From: Acidobacteriota bacterium
GTDB taxonomy: Bacteria; Acidobacteriota; Blastocatellia; Pyrinomonadales; Pyrinomonadaceae
NCBI GenBank assembly: GCA_016703965.1
Contig: JADJBB010000021.1
Coordinates: 620,001-684,000 of the forward strand
Direction of reading: 5' to 3'
DNA: 64,000 nt
In this document: positions 1 to 7,987 of the stretch, one piece after another
Layout: each line of letters opens with the position of its first letter
Position numbering within the stretch: the stretch's first letter is position 1
Notes under the pieces: model-generated
What the model was told of the DNA's origin: nothing
Databases searched by the model: none
The model's input: the letters and a program-made list of their open reading frames with translations, nothing else
Position numbers and translations under genes: made by a program

Positions 1-777
1 AACCTCACCGCCGGTCGCTATTCGGTGCGTGTTCGTCCATTTGGTACGGACTATGAAGAACAAACACAAGAGGTGGAACTGGTAACGAGTGTTGGTAGCA
101 GGAATGTCTCGGATATCCAATATAAGGATTTCTACCTAAAGGCACGGCGCGATGCAAAGGGCTCGCCCGGGGCAGCACAGGTGGTCTTCGCTCAGGAGAC
201 CCCGGAAACCGCCAAGACACTTTATGACAGGGCAATCGTCGATCTTGCCGCTAATCGGACTGACGCAGGGGTTGCTGGCCTCGAACAGGCCATCAAACTC
301 TTTCCGGATTATTTTCTCGCACTGGATCGCTTAGGTGTGGAACAGCTCAAAATGCAGCGTTACGCAGATGCGGCAGTTCAGTTCGAAAAAGCATCGACGA
401 TCAATGCGAAATCTTCGAATAGTTGGTACGGCCTTGCCTTTGCAAGATACGCTCAAAAGCAGATCCCCGGAGCCATCGAAGCTGCGAAGAAGGCGGCGGA
501 TATCGCTCCCGACTCGGCTGATATAAATCTCTTGCTAGGTATAGCATTGAGGCAGGGCAAGAATTATATCGATGCGGAGAAGTCGATGCTCAAGGCAAAG
601 AAGCTATCGAACGGCCTGCTCGCCGATGCCTCGTGGAACCTCGCTTTGCTTTATGTTTACAACCTCAAGAACACAAGGCTCGCGGCCGATGAGCTTGAGC
701 ATTATCTCAAGGTCAAGCCTGATCATCCCGATGCCGAAAAGATCAAACGGCTGATCAGCCAGCTTCGGTTAGGCTAG
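1..777 (+). CDS. TPR-repeat protein, 5' end cut by window edge
   Basis: The open frame runs from the first base of the window to a TAG at 775-777, so the gene begins upstream. The first residues (NLTAGRYSVRVRPFGTDYEE) look like the end of a carboxypeptidase-regulatory or Ig-like beta-sandwich domain. From about residue 70 the protein is a run of helical tetratricopeptide repeats, with typical spacing of A, G, Y and P (for example the A-x-x-x-P-D units around residues 90, 165 and 240). TPR arrays bind partner proteins; in this group, proteins joining a regulatory beta-sandwich to TPRs are usually exported or periplasmic. The partner cannot be told from sequence. A strong terminator follows 32 bases after the stop. 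Confidence 0.8.
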   Translation, partial: NLTAGRYSVRVRPFGTDYEEQTQEVELVTSVGSRNVSDIQYKDFYLKARRDAKGSPGAAQVVFAQETPETAKTLYDRAIVDLAANRTDAGVAGLEQAIKLFPDYFLALDRLGVEQLKMQRYADAAVQFEKASTINAKSSNSWYGLAFARYAQKQIPGAIEAAKKAADIAPDSADINLLLGIALRQGKNYIDAEKSMLKAKKLSNGLLADASWNLALLYVYNLKNTRLAADELEHYLKVKPDHPDAEKIKRLISQLRLG

Positions 778-809
778 GACACGCGGCTCAAATCAGAGAT
801 CTCGAACAT

Positions 810-847
810 GGTCACCTCAATTTTTTGGGGTGATCTTTTTTTGTTTT
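810..847 (+). terminator. Rho-independent terminator after the TPR gene
   Basis: A 10-bp stem (GGTCACCTCA at 810 pairing with TGGGGTGATC ending at 835, one or two G-T pairs) is followed directly by a T-rich tract to 847. Confidence 0.8.
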
Positions 848-863
848 TGAACTTTACCAGTCG

Positions 864-889
864 AAAAGTGTGAATCGATTCACACTTTT
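864..889. repeat. Perfect 26-bp palindrome in intergenic DNA
   Basis: Bases 864-889 read the same on both strands, centred on ATCGAT with arms AAAAGTGTGA. A second, imperfect inverted repeat lies at about 909-935 (ACCACTTTT against AAAAGGTGGT). Such a palindrome can be an operator or a short cruciform. It lies after a terminator and far from any start codon, so no target gene is obvious. Confidence 0.6.
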
Positions 890-1282
890 GAAAATATGGC
901 GTATTTTTACCACTTTTCGGCCAAAAAAGGTGGTATTGGTCAAATGTGAATCACCCGGCAGCGGCTTAAAAGTGCCTGATTGGTAGAGGTAATTGCGAGA
1001 TAGGTCAAACGTCCGTTGGACCAAAATACTCTACCTATTCTTGAATATCGCGGGGGGGGAACGGGTGGATCTGAGGCCCGATGGCGAGGAAACTGAGATG
1101 GGGTCCTAAATGGTAGGAAGATGGGAAGGTGTGGTGACGGTTCGGGGCTTTCGTCTTACTACTTCATCCTATGCGCTTCGGCCCGCTTTTACATACCCGC
1201 GAACCTTCTTACATTCCCACCTATCTCCTCAGTCCGCTCTCATGATCCGCCGGACGATCTACGTCTTCCCGGCATAGTGCGC
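890..1282. other. Intergenic region without a convincing gene
   Basis: This is spacer between two converging transcription units. It contains the imperfect ACCACTTTT inverted repeat and an eight-G run at about 1052-1059. The only open frame here (1121-1414 +) runs into the TonB receptor gene on the other strand and has no ribosome binding site or recognisable protein features. Confidence 0.5.
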
Positions 1283-1310
1283 AAAAAACCGCCCGGGCGA
1301 ACCCGGGCGG
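1283..1310 (-). terminator. Terminator of the TonB receptor gene
   Basis: CCGCCCGGG (1289-1297) and CCCGGGCGG (1302-1310) form a perfect 9-bp GC stem with loop CGAA. On the minus strand it is followed by six Ts (1288-1283). Confidence 0.85.
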
Positions 1311-1340
1311 TGGAATGTCCTAGGACCAGTTTCTTTTTAA

Positions 1341-4300
1341 TTAAAAGAAGAAGCGAAGACCGAAGCGAACTGAACGTGCTCCCTGATAGCCGTTTGCCTG
1401 ACCGAAAGTGTTGAGCTTGCGGTTCAGAGCGGTTGGCGTACCTTCAAGATAGGTAAGCAACTGGCTGCGAAGTGAACCTGCGGTCCATGCATTCGCACCG
1501 GCTACTTCATTGAGACCGAAAGTCGACGGGCTCGTGGTAACCGCTGAAAGTGTCGTCTGGATGCTGGTGACATTCTTTTCGTCAAAGAGGTTGAGAATGT
1601 TCAGATCGCCAGCGACTGTGAATCGACCATCACGTCCAAATTTGTATTTGTGCGTGATGTTGATATCGGTCTGTGTATACATCGGAGTACGGCCGAGGTC
1701 ACCGCGTTCGTTAAGGAAAAGCGGAACTACGAAGCCAACGAGGGTTGACTGAGGCGTACCCGACTGGAACGTCGTGTAACCACCGAACTCAGTCGTATTG
1801 GTCTTGCTGCCTTTCCAATCAAAGATGTAAGCACCATACGCGTTGAAAACGTGCGTACGATCAGTAGCCAAAAGGCCGTTGTCAGGATTTCCCTTTGCAG
1901 TAAATCCGATAAACGGAAGGTCGAAGAAGCGGTTGACGCCTGGTGACGTACGTCCTGCTTCGTCCGAGCTAGCCAGACCTGAGTAGTTACCATAGAGACG
2001 GCTCCAGGTGTAGTTAAGGTTGAAGTAGTAGTTGTTTGACAATCTACGATCAAGCGAAACGTCAAGGCCCTTGTAGTTTCTCTGCGGTTTGATCGATTTG
2101 GTGTAACCGAGCTGCTGAAGAACCTGAAGGTGGAGGCCCGAACCCGGATTTCCGAGAATGTAAGCTTCGCTGCCTTCGTTGTTGCGGATACCAGCATCTT
2201 CAATTGCCTGTTTGACATCCTTGTACACGAAACGCGAACCGAAAACATAGTTACGGCTCAGCTCGTGCTGGAAACCAACCGTGAATTCATCCTGCTGGAA
2301 TGGTTTCGCATCCGGATCGACCTTACCATCAAAGATCGTCGCATTAGGGTCATTCGACGCGATACGATAATCAAACTGGCAGCGGCTAATTCCCGAACCG
2401 ATAAAGCCGGTATTTGGGCACGAACCACCCGGACGGTCGTTGAAGTTACCAATGACACCCGAGGTCGTGATCGAACGGAAGTTACCGGTCGTCGGAAGAA
2501 TGTCGAAGAAATCAACGCGGTAGAAGTTACCGCCGAACGATCCGCGAGGAAGTTCAAATTTCAAACGATCATAGAATTTGCCATAGCTACCGAAGATCTT
2601 GGAGGTGCCCGCCTTATTTAGTGCAAAAGCAAAACCAAGACGTGGAGCTACCTTATCACCCCAACCAAAGTTGATCGGTGGGGCAAGGCCGTTGAACGAA
2701 GGAAGGTCTTCTTTCTCAATACGGATACCAGCATTGACCGTAAAGCGGCCGGCGAATTGGATCTTGTCCTGAACGTAGATCGACTGATTTGTGTTCTGGC
2801 CGACACCAAAAGCACCAAAGCGGATCAATTCACCAGTTCCGACTACGCAGTTGGTGGTCTGACCAGTTGCGCAGAGAGGAAGCTGGGTGTATGGAGCACC
2901 GAGGTCGTTAGCAGTGAAGCCGTAGTAGAAGTCAAGACGGCCAGGTACTACGTAGCCCGAATCCACTTCGTTCTTGATACGGAAACGCTGATAGCCGCCC
3001 TTGATCTCCTGACGGACACCAAGGTTTGAGAAGTAGGTGAAATCACCCTCGTAGTTGGTACGAACAGAAACGTCCTTTACGGTCTGGCTGTTGGCTGCGT
3101 CAACGGTTCCTGTTGTGCAGGCACCGGTGATCGTGTTCGAACCGTTCTGGCAGACATAACGTGTAGCACTAGGAACAAAGTAGTTGTTACCCTTTTCATT
3201 CAGGAATCCGCGGGAAAAGCGGAAGCTGGCGATCACGCTGCTAAGCGGCGTCCATGCAGCCTGAGCGGTGAAGTTGTTCGAGCTGACACGGCCGCCCTGA
3301 CGGCTATAAAGGTCTTGTCCCGAAAGCGTACCGATCGAACCGCCAAAGTTGACCGTAGCAGGCGTACCGCCGAAGCTTGTCGTACCGAAAGGAATAACGC
3401 CTTCGTTGATCTGCGGGTTCCAGAGGTACGTCGAGCTCAAGCGGAGCGAATTGATCGGAGCTGCATCGATACGTCCGAATGCATACTCATAGGTTGTTTT
3501 GTTGTTGTATGTCTGACGCTGAACGAAAGTTCTTGCTGCCTGGGTGCCAAGCTGCGTTGCAGGAGCATTTGTGTAGAAATCCGTCGTAACATTGCTTTCA
3601 TAGATCTGCGGCGTGTAGCTGCCTGAGAACCATACTTTGTCCTTTATAAGCGCACCGTTAAGGTTAGCCGTTGGGAACCAGTTCGTAAATCCGGCCTTAG
3701 GAGCCGTGAAATACTCTGATCTCTGAAGAAACGTTGCGCCAGAACCATTGGTGAAGCGAAGAAGCGTCGGACGTGGATTGCCGTTCAACTTCGAGGTCGC
3801 AAACTGCGAACCAAATTCACCGTGAAGATCGTTCGAGCCACCCTTAGTAACAACGCTGACCACACCGCCGGTCGCGCCGCCGAATTCAGCTTCAAAACCC
3901 GAAGATTTGATCTGAACTTCCTGGACGAACTGGGTCGGAATAGCATTTACACCGTTGAGTGTACCGGTACGGAAGTTTGTAACTTCCTGGCCGTCGATAA
4001 CGAAAACGTTCTCAGAACCCGAAGCACCGTCGATCGAGAAACCGCCGGCGAGTCCTTCGCCGCGTGTTCCAGGAGCCGTCTTCAGGATCGATGTAAAATC
4101 AACGCCTTTAGGAAGCAAAGCGATCTTCGCTGCTCCAACGTTGGTCTGAACTTTCGAATCCGTAGCGTCAACAGGAGCGACGAGGTCGCTGCCCGAGACG
4201 TCAACCGAAACGCCCTGTCCGGCAACGGACATGGTGATGTTAACGGTGCTCGTGGTTTCGAGAGTAACAAGCTGATTCTTCAATGTCTGTGCTGCAAAAC

Positions 4301-4562
4301 CCTGAACAGCACCGACCGAAACGTTGTACGTTCCTGGTGGCAGCTGACGGGCAGCATAGAAACCATTTGAATCAGTGGTGACAACACGGCTGAAACCGAT
4401 GCTGACACCTGAAACGGTGACCGACGCATTAGGCACAACAGCACCATTCTGGTCGGAAACGGTTCCGGAAATTGCACCGAACTGTGACTGAGCAAATGCA
4501 CTCATGCTGAAAAGCACGACGCTCAGTACGATCGATGAAATAAAAATTAGATTTTTTCTCAT
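1341..4562 (-). CDS. Oar-like TonB-dependent outer-membrane receptor
   Basis: This 1073-residue protein is predicted to be an outer-membrane beta-barrel receptor driven by TonB. The start is ATG at 4562 (MRKNLIFISS), preceded by AAGGAG about 8 bases upstream; a longer frame to 4607 lacks such a site. It has a signal peptide ending AFAQ, then a carboxypeptidase-regulatory-like beta-sandwich at about 25-105 (GAISGTVSDQNGAVVPNAS), a plug domain at about 120-245 (VFVIDGQEV, GGVVSVVTKGGSN), and a long barrel ending in aromatic residues (RFGLRFFF), as barrel proteins do for outer-membrane insertion. This Oar/CarboxypepD-plug architecture is greatly expanded in Acidobacteriota. The ligand is not identifiable. 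The gene stands alone between its terminator and a 425-base upstream region. Confidence 0.92.
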   Translation of the reverse strand: MRKNLIFISSIVLSVVLFSMSAFAQSQFGAISGTVSDQNGAVVPNASVTVSGVSIGFSRVVTTDSNGFYAARQLPPGTYNVSVGAVQGFAAQTLKNQLVTLETTSTVNITMSVAGQGVSVDVSGSDLVAPVDATDSKVQTNVGAAKIALLPKGVDFTSILKTAPGTRGEGLAGGFSIDGASGSENVFVIDGQEVTNFRTGTLNGVNAIPTQFVQEVQIKSSGFEAEFGGATGGVVSVVTKGGSNDLHGEFGSQFATSKLNGNPRPTLLRFTNGSGATFLQRSEYFTAPKAGFTNWFPTANLNGALIKDKVWFSGSYTPQIYESNVTTDFYTNAPATQLGTQAARTFVQRQTYNNKTTYEYAFGRIDAAPINSLRLSSTYLWNPQINEGVIPFGTTSFGGTPATVNFGGSIGTLSGQDLYSRQGGRVSSNNFTAQAAWTPLSSVIASFRFSRGFLNEKGNNYFVPSATRYVCQNGSNTITGACTTGTVDAANSQTVKDVSVRTNYEGDFTYFSNLGVRQEIKGGYQRFRIKNEVDSGYVVPGRLDFYYGFTANDLGAPYTQLPLCATGQTTNCVVGTGELIRFGAFGVGQNTNQSIYVQDKIQFAGRFTVNAGIRIEKEDLPSFNGLAPPINFGWGDKVAPRLGFAFALNKAGTSKIFGSYGKFYDRLKFELPRGSFGGNFYRVDFFDILPTTGNFRSITTSGVIGNFNDRPGGSCPNTGFIGSGISRCQFDYRIASNDPNATIFDGKVDPDAKPFQQDEFTVGFQHELSRNYVFGSRFVYKDVKQAIEDAGIRNNEGSEAYILGNPGSGLHLQVLQQLGYTKSIKPQRNYKGLDVSLDRRLSNNYYFNLNYTWSRLYGNYSGLASSDEAGRTSPGVNRFFDLPFIGFTAKGNPDNGLLATDRTHVFNAYGAYIFDWKGSKTNTTEFGGYTTFQSGTPQSTLVGFVVPLFLNERGDLGRTPMYTQTDINITHKYKFGRDGRFTVAGDLNILNLFDEKNVTSIQTTLSAVTTSPSTFGLNEVAGANAWTAGSLRSQLLTYLEGTPTALNRKLNTFGQANGYQGARSVRFGLRFFF

Positions 4563-4855
4563 GATTTTCTCCTTAACTATATCCTTTACAAAATCTGTCA
4601 AAATCATTTTTTGAACAAGTTTTCACAGATATGTATACAAATTAGAAGCCAAAGATGTGTTCTGTCCGAGAGATCTCGTAAAATATTGAAAATAGATGAT
4701 TTACGGCATAGTGCGGCGCGCCGGAGCGCGCGGGTTTTATGCAAGATGATTCAAGATTTTGAAAAATCTCCAAATTGATGGATATTTTTTTGGATTTTTG
4801 AAAATTTTCTAATGGTGTAGGAGAAAATCTGATATTGCTGTAGTCATATACATCT

Positions 4856-4873
4856 ATACGATTTTATACGATT
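4856..4873 (+). promoter_or_regulatory. Paired TATACGAT sites, possible operator
   Basis: Two copies of TATACGAT, at 4856-4863 and 4866-4873, repeat with 10-bp spacing, about one helical turn. The same arrangement occurs at 36361-36378, just upstream of the HTH-TOBE regulator gene, where 16 of 18 bases match. The site lies in the AT-rich 4563-4988 gap between the divergent TonB receptor and HD-domain genes, so it could act on either. A plain promoter element is the alternative. Confidence 0.4.
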
Positions 4874-4988
4874 CTTCGCCGCCTCGTTTTGCTAGCATCG
4901 GCGAACTGGAGTTTACAATCTGAACTCGATACTTTGATAATGAGAACAAGTCTTATTCATTTGTCGGGTTCGGATCTGGAGGAACAGA

Positions 4989-6275
4989 TTGGCAGAGCGA
5001 ATTTACCGTGATTCGGTCCACAACATTATTCGCGTGAACACGGATTCGCCCGAAGGCCGTCTGACCGTTTCGCTTGTCGATACGCCGGAATTTCAGCGGC
5101 TGCGGCGGATCCGCCAGCTCGGGCTCGCCTATTTTGCCTACCAGTCGGCCGAGCATTCGCGGTTCACCCATTCGCTCGGGGCGTTTCACCTCGCGACGCG
5201 TATGATCGCGAAGCTCCGGCTTAGCTATCAGATCCCTGACGAAGCCCAAACCGCGGTCCGCATTGCTGCCCTCGTCCACGACATCGGCCACGGGCCATTC
5301 TCGCATGTGATCGAGTCGATCCTCGGGTTTCATCATGAGCAATTTACGATCGAAGCAGTCCTGAGCAGCGAGACCGGGATCGGGAAAATGTTAAACACTT
5401 TTTCGCCCGATCTCGCTGCCGATGTGGCGTCGATCATCCGCGGCGATTACAGGCATCGAGCTCTGGCGCAGCTCGTTTCGTCGCAGCTCGACGTCGACCG
5501 GATGGACTATCTCCTTCGCGACAGCTTGATGACCGGAGCGAAGTACGGCGTCTATGATCTGGAGTGGATAATCAAGTCGATCGAGATCAACGAAGCGGGC
5601 GATCACCTGTACGTTTCGGCGCCCGGTATTTACGCCGTCGAAGATTATTTGCAGGCGAGATATTACATGTACCGCCAGGTGTATTTTCACCGCACGCTGC
5701 GCTCGGCCGAGGCGATCCTGAAAGTGCTGATGAGCCGCGCGCTTTTCCTTGTAAGAAACGGTGTCGAGATCTGGCAGGCGGGCGGAACGCCAATGGATAA
5801 AATACTTTCGGGCGACAAGCTGAACCTGAAAGAGCACCTCGAACTCGACGATATGGACGTGATGTTCAGCATAAAACGCTGGCAGCATGCATCCGATCCG
5901 ATCCTCGCGGACCTCGCGAAACGGTTCCTCGACCGACGGCTTTTCAAGGCATTCGACCTCGATATGCCCGAGCCCGAGCGAGTGGAATTCATCGAAAAAG
6001 CGCGGCAGATCGTCGCCGACGGCGGCTTCGATCCGGACTACTATTTTGTCGAGGACAGCGCCCGGAATGCGCCCTATTCCTTCTACGGAAAAGGCTCAGC
6101 GGATGACAAGGACCTGATCTATGTCGAGGACGGATTTTCGCGTCCGGCGATCCGTGAGATATCGTCGGTCAGTGCTGCGGTCCGCGGCCTGCAGGAAGGC
6201 TACCGCATCCACCGCATTTGTTTTCCGGCTGAATTGAAGGGCAAGATCGGCGAGCTTTATCACGGAAGTGTTTAA
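4989..6275 (+). CDS. HD-domain phosphohydrolase (YwfO/dGTPase-like)
   Basis: This 428-residue protein belongs to the HD superfamily of metal-dependent phosphohydrolases, in the dNTPase-like branch (SAMHD1/YwfO type). It carries the ordered metal ligands: His61 in RFTHSLGAF, the HD pair His97-Asp98 in ALVHDIGHGPFSH, and a later Asp in LDVDRMDYLLRDS. The family hydrolyses deoxynucleoside triphosphates or related nucleotides; the substrate here is inferred only. The chosen start is TTG at 4989, because GGAGGA lies 7 bases upstream and no in-frame ATG fits. The stop overlaps the region ahead of the next gene, suggesting co-transcription with the TonB-C protein and the acyltransferase. Confidence 0.88.
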   Translation: MAERIYRDSVHNIIRVNTDSPEGRLTVSLVDTPEFQRLRRIRQLGLAYFAYQSAEHSRFTHSLGAFHLATRMIAKLRLSYQIPDEAQTAVRIAALVHDIGHGPFSHVIESILGFHHEQFTIEAVLSSETGIGKMLNTFSPDLAADVASIIRGDYRHRALAQLVSSQLDVDRMDYLLRDSLMTGAKYGVYDLEWIIKSIEINEAGDHLYVSAPGIYAVEDYLQARYYMYRQVYFHRTLRSAEAILKVLMSRALFLVRNGVEIWQAGGTPMDKILSGDKLNLKEHLELDDMDVMFSIKRWQHASDPILADLAKRFLDRRLFKAFDLDMPEPERVEFIEKARQIVADGGFDPDYYFVEDSARNAPYSFYGKGSADDKDLIYVEDGFSRPAIREISSVSAAVRGLQEGYRIHRICFPAELKGKIGELYHGSV

Positions 6276-6327
6276 CACTTTGAGCGGGAAGGACGGAGTT
6301 TTAACGCAAAGACGCGAAGGGGCAAAG

Positions 6328-7182
6328 GTGCAAGGGAAGATCGGTTTTTACATTTTTCTTTTTTGCTTGCTTGTACTTTCGGCTGTCGCAAATGATGCTC
6401 AGACTGTCGCTCTTCTAACGCCTGACAAAGCAGCGGCGAGCCGCAGTTTTGCGGAAACTCTGGGGGAACGTCTTAACGAAAAACTTAAAGTTCTCGACGA
6501 TTCTTTGGCGGAATCGGCGTATCTGTCGGTTTCGCCCGACACGCCGTTCAATCTCACCACCGGGCAATCAAAGCTCATCGGAACCGCGATCGGCTGCGAT
6601 GCCTTCTTATTAATAAGGTCAGCGACACAGCGCCGGAGCGCGTTTCAGCGGGCGGAATACTATGAATCGTACGCTGTAATATATGGTGTGAGCTCGCGAA
6701 CCGGAAGGCTTATCTATTGGAAACTGCAAAAATTCGAAGCACCGAGACCGGAGGCCGCCGCACGGCAACTCAGTGATTCCGTCGCGGCTCTTTCGGACGA
6801 GATCGGACTGAAATTGAAAACCGCCATTAAACTGGAGTTGAGCGAAGCGGAACTGCCTAATTACGAAGAGGTTCCTGACGATCCGGCGGCGGGCAAGGAT
6901 CTCAAAGCACCGATACCTTACCGTCGGACAAAGCCGGAATACACGACGCAGGCATCTCTCTTCGACGTTAAGGCGACGGTCGATGCGGTCATATATCTCG
7001 ACGAAAAGGGAACGGTCGTCGCCATCGAACCCGTTCGGTGGGCCGGTTTCGGTCTGGACGAATCCGTAGAACGTAACATTCGCGCGATGAATTGGCGGCC
7101 GGCAATGCGCGGCACCAAACCGATGGCGATGAAATTTCTCGTAAGATATAATTTCAAGAAGATCGACGATACAAATCGATGA
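6328..7182 (+). CDS. TonB C-terminal-domain protein
   Basis: About 284 residues from a GTG at 6328, preceded by GAAGGGG. A longer frame from GTG 6268 overlaps the previous gene, but its extra sequence resembles intergenic repeat DNA. The N-terminus is a signal peptide or anchor (KIGFYIFLFCLLVLSAVAN). A middle domain of unknown fold follows, then a TonB_C-like domain at the end (DAVIYLDEKGTVVAIEPVRW, ERNIRAMNWRPAMRGTKPM). TonB_C domains normally pass energy to outer-membrane receptors, but this protein lacks the long proline-rich periplasmic arm of classical TonB. It may be an accessory or repurposed TonB_C protein. Its stop overlaps the next start (ATGA), indicating translational coupling. 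Confidence 0.75.
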   Translation: MQGKIGFYIFLFCLLVLSAVANDAQTVALLTPDKAAASRSFAETLGERLNEKLKVLDDSLAESAYLSVSPDTPFNLTTGQSKLIGTAIGCDAFLLIRSATQRRSAFQRAEYYESYAVIYGVSSRTGRLIYWKLQKFEAPRPEAAARQLSDSVAALSDEIGLKLKTAIKLELSEAELPNYEEVPDDPAAGKDLKAPIPYRRTKPEYTTQASLFDVKATVDAVIYLDEKGTVVAIEPVRWAGFGLDESVERNIRAMNWRPAMRGTKPMAMKFLVRYNFKKIDDTNR

Positions 7183-7925
7183 GGAATATCAGAGCCGCTG
7201 TCAGACTTTTGCTTTTCACCGCATCGACGATCGGGTTGCACTCGTTTTGGTTCGTCACGCATTTCTTTGTCCCGAACAAGATCTACTGGCGGCAGGTGAT
7301 CTTTGGAGCCTGGACGAAGAGCTTTGTCAGCATCTCGAACATGCAGATCGAGGTCGTCGGCACGCCGCCGAAACCGCCATTTTTCCTGGTCGCCAATCAT
7401 CTCAGCTACACCGATATCGCCGCCTTACGAGCTGTGGTGAAGGGCGTCTTCGTCGCTAAAGCAGAGATCGAATCGTGGTTCCTCGCCGGGCGCATCTGCC
7501 GCGACATGGGCTCGATCTTCATTGACCGCTCGAACCGCCGCGACATTCCGCGTGCCGGCGAACTCATCGTCGAACGCCTCGACGCCGGCGAAGGTGTGGT
7601 CGTTTTTCCCGAGGGCATCTCGACCAAAGGCGATCAGATCTATCCTTTCAATTCCTCGTTCCTCGAATTTGCCGCGAGGGCCGAAATCCCGGTCTCGTAC
7701 GCTACGCTAAGCTACAAGGCCCCGGCGGGAGAATTGCCCGCACACATTCTCGTCTGCTGGTGGGAAGACATCAGCTTTTTCGCCCACATGTGGCGGCTTT
7801 TTAAGGCGCCGGAATATACGGCGGTGATAACTTTTGGCGATGCGCCGGTTGTTAATTTAGATCGCAAGGAGCTAGCGGCCGAACTGCGAGATCGTGTGGC
7901 CGCTAATTTTAAGCCGGTTTTGTAA
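7179..7925 (+). CDS. plsC: 1-acyl-glycerol-3-phosphate acyltransferase-like (PlsC family)
   Basis: This 248-residue membrane-associated acyltransferase has the family signatures in order: the catalytic NH(X4)D motif as NHLSYTD (His74, Asp79), a second block around GSIFIDRSNRRD (110-121), and the substrate-binding FPEG at 142-145. The N-terminus carries a hydrophobic segment (about 8-32) for membrane attachment. PlsC enzymes transfer the second fatty acyl chain to lysophosphatidic acid in phospholipid synthesis. Other lysolipid or aminolipid acyltransferases share these motifs, so the exact acceptor is inferred. The ATG overlaps the stop of the preceding gene by 4 bases. Confidence 0.85.
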   Translation: MRNIRAAVRLLLFTASTIGLHSFWFVTHFFVPNKIYWRQVIFGAWTKSFVSISNMQIEVVGTPPKPPFFLVANHLSYTDIAALRAVVKGVFVAKAEIESWFLAGRICRDMGSIFIDRSNRRDIPRAGELIVERLDAGEGVVVFPEGISTKGDQIYPFNSSFLEFAARAEIPVSYATLSYKAPAGELPAHILVCWWEDISFFAHMWRLFKAPEYTAVITFGDAPVVNLDRKELAAELRDRVAANFKPVL

Positions 7926-7987
7926 TATTGGTATACTTTTTCCTATATCATCCGTATTAGACAAAAAACCTTTCAGGAGTATCACAC

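Noticed and set aside
1121..1414. 97-codon frame in the gap after the TPR gene
   Set aside because: It overlaps the end of the TonB receptor gene and its terminator and shows no protein-like pattern or start signal.
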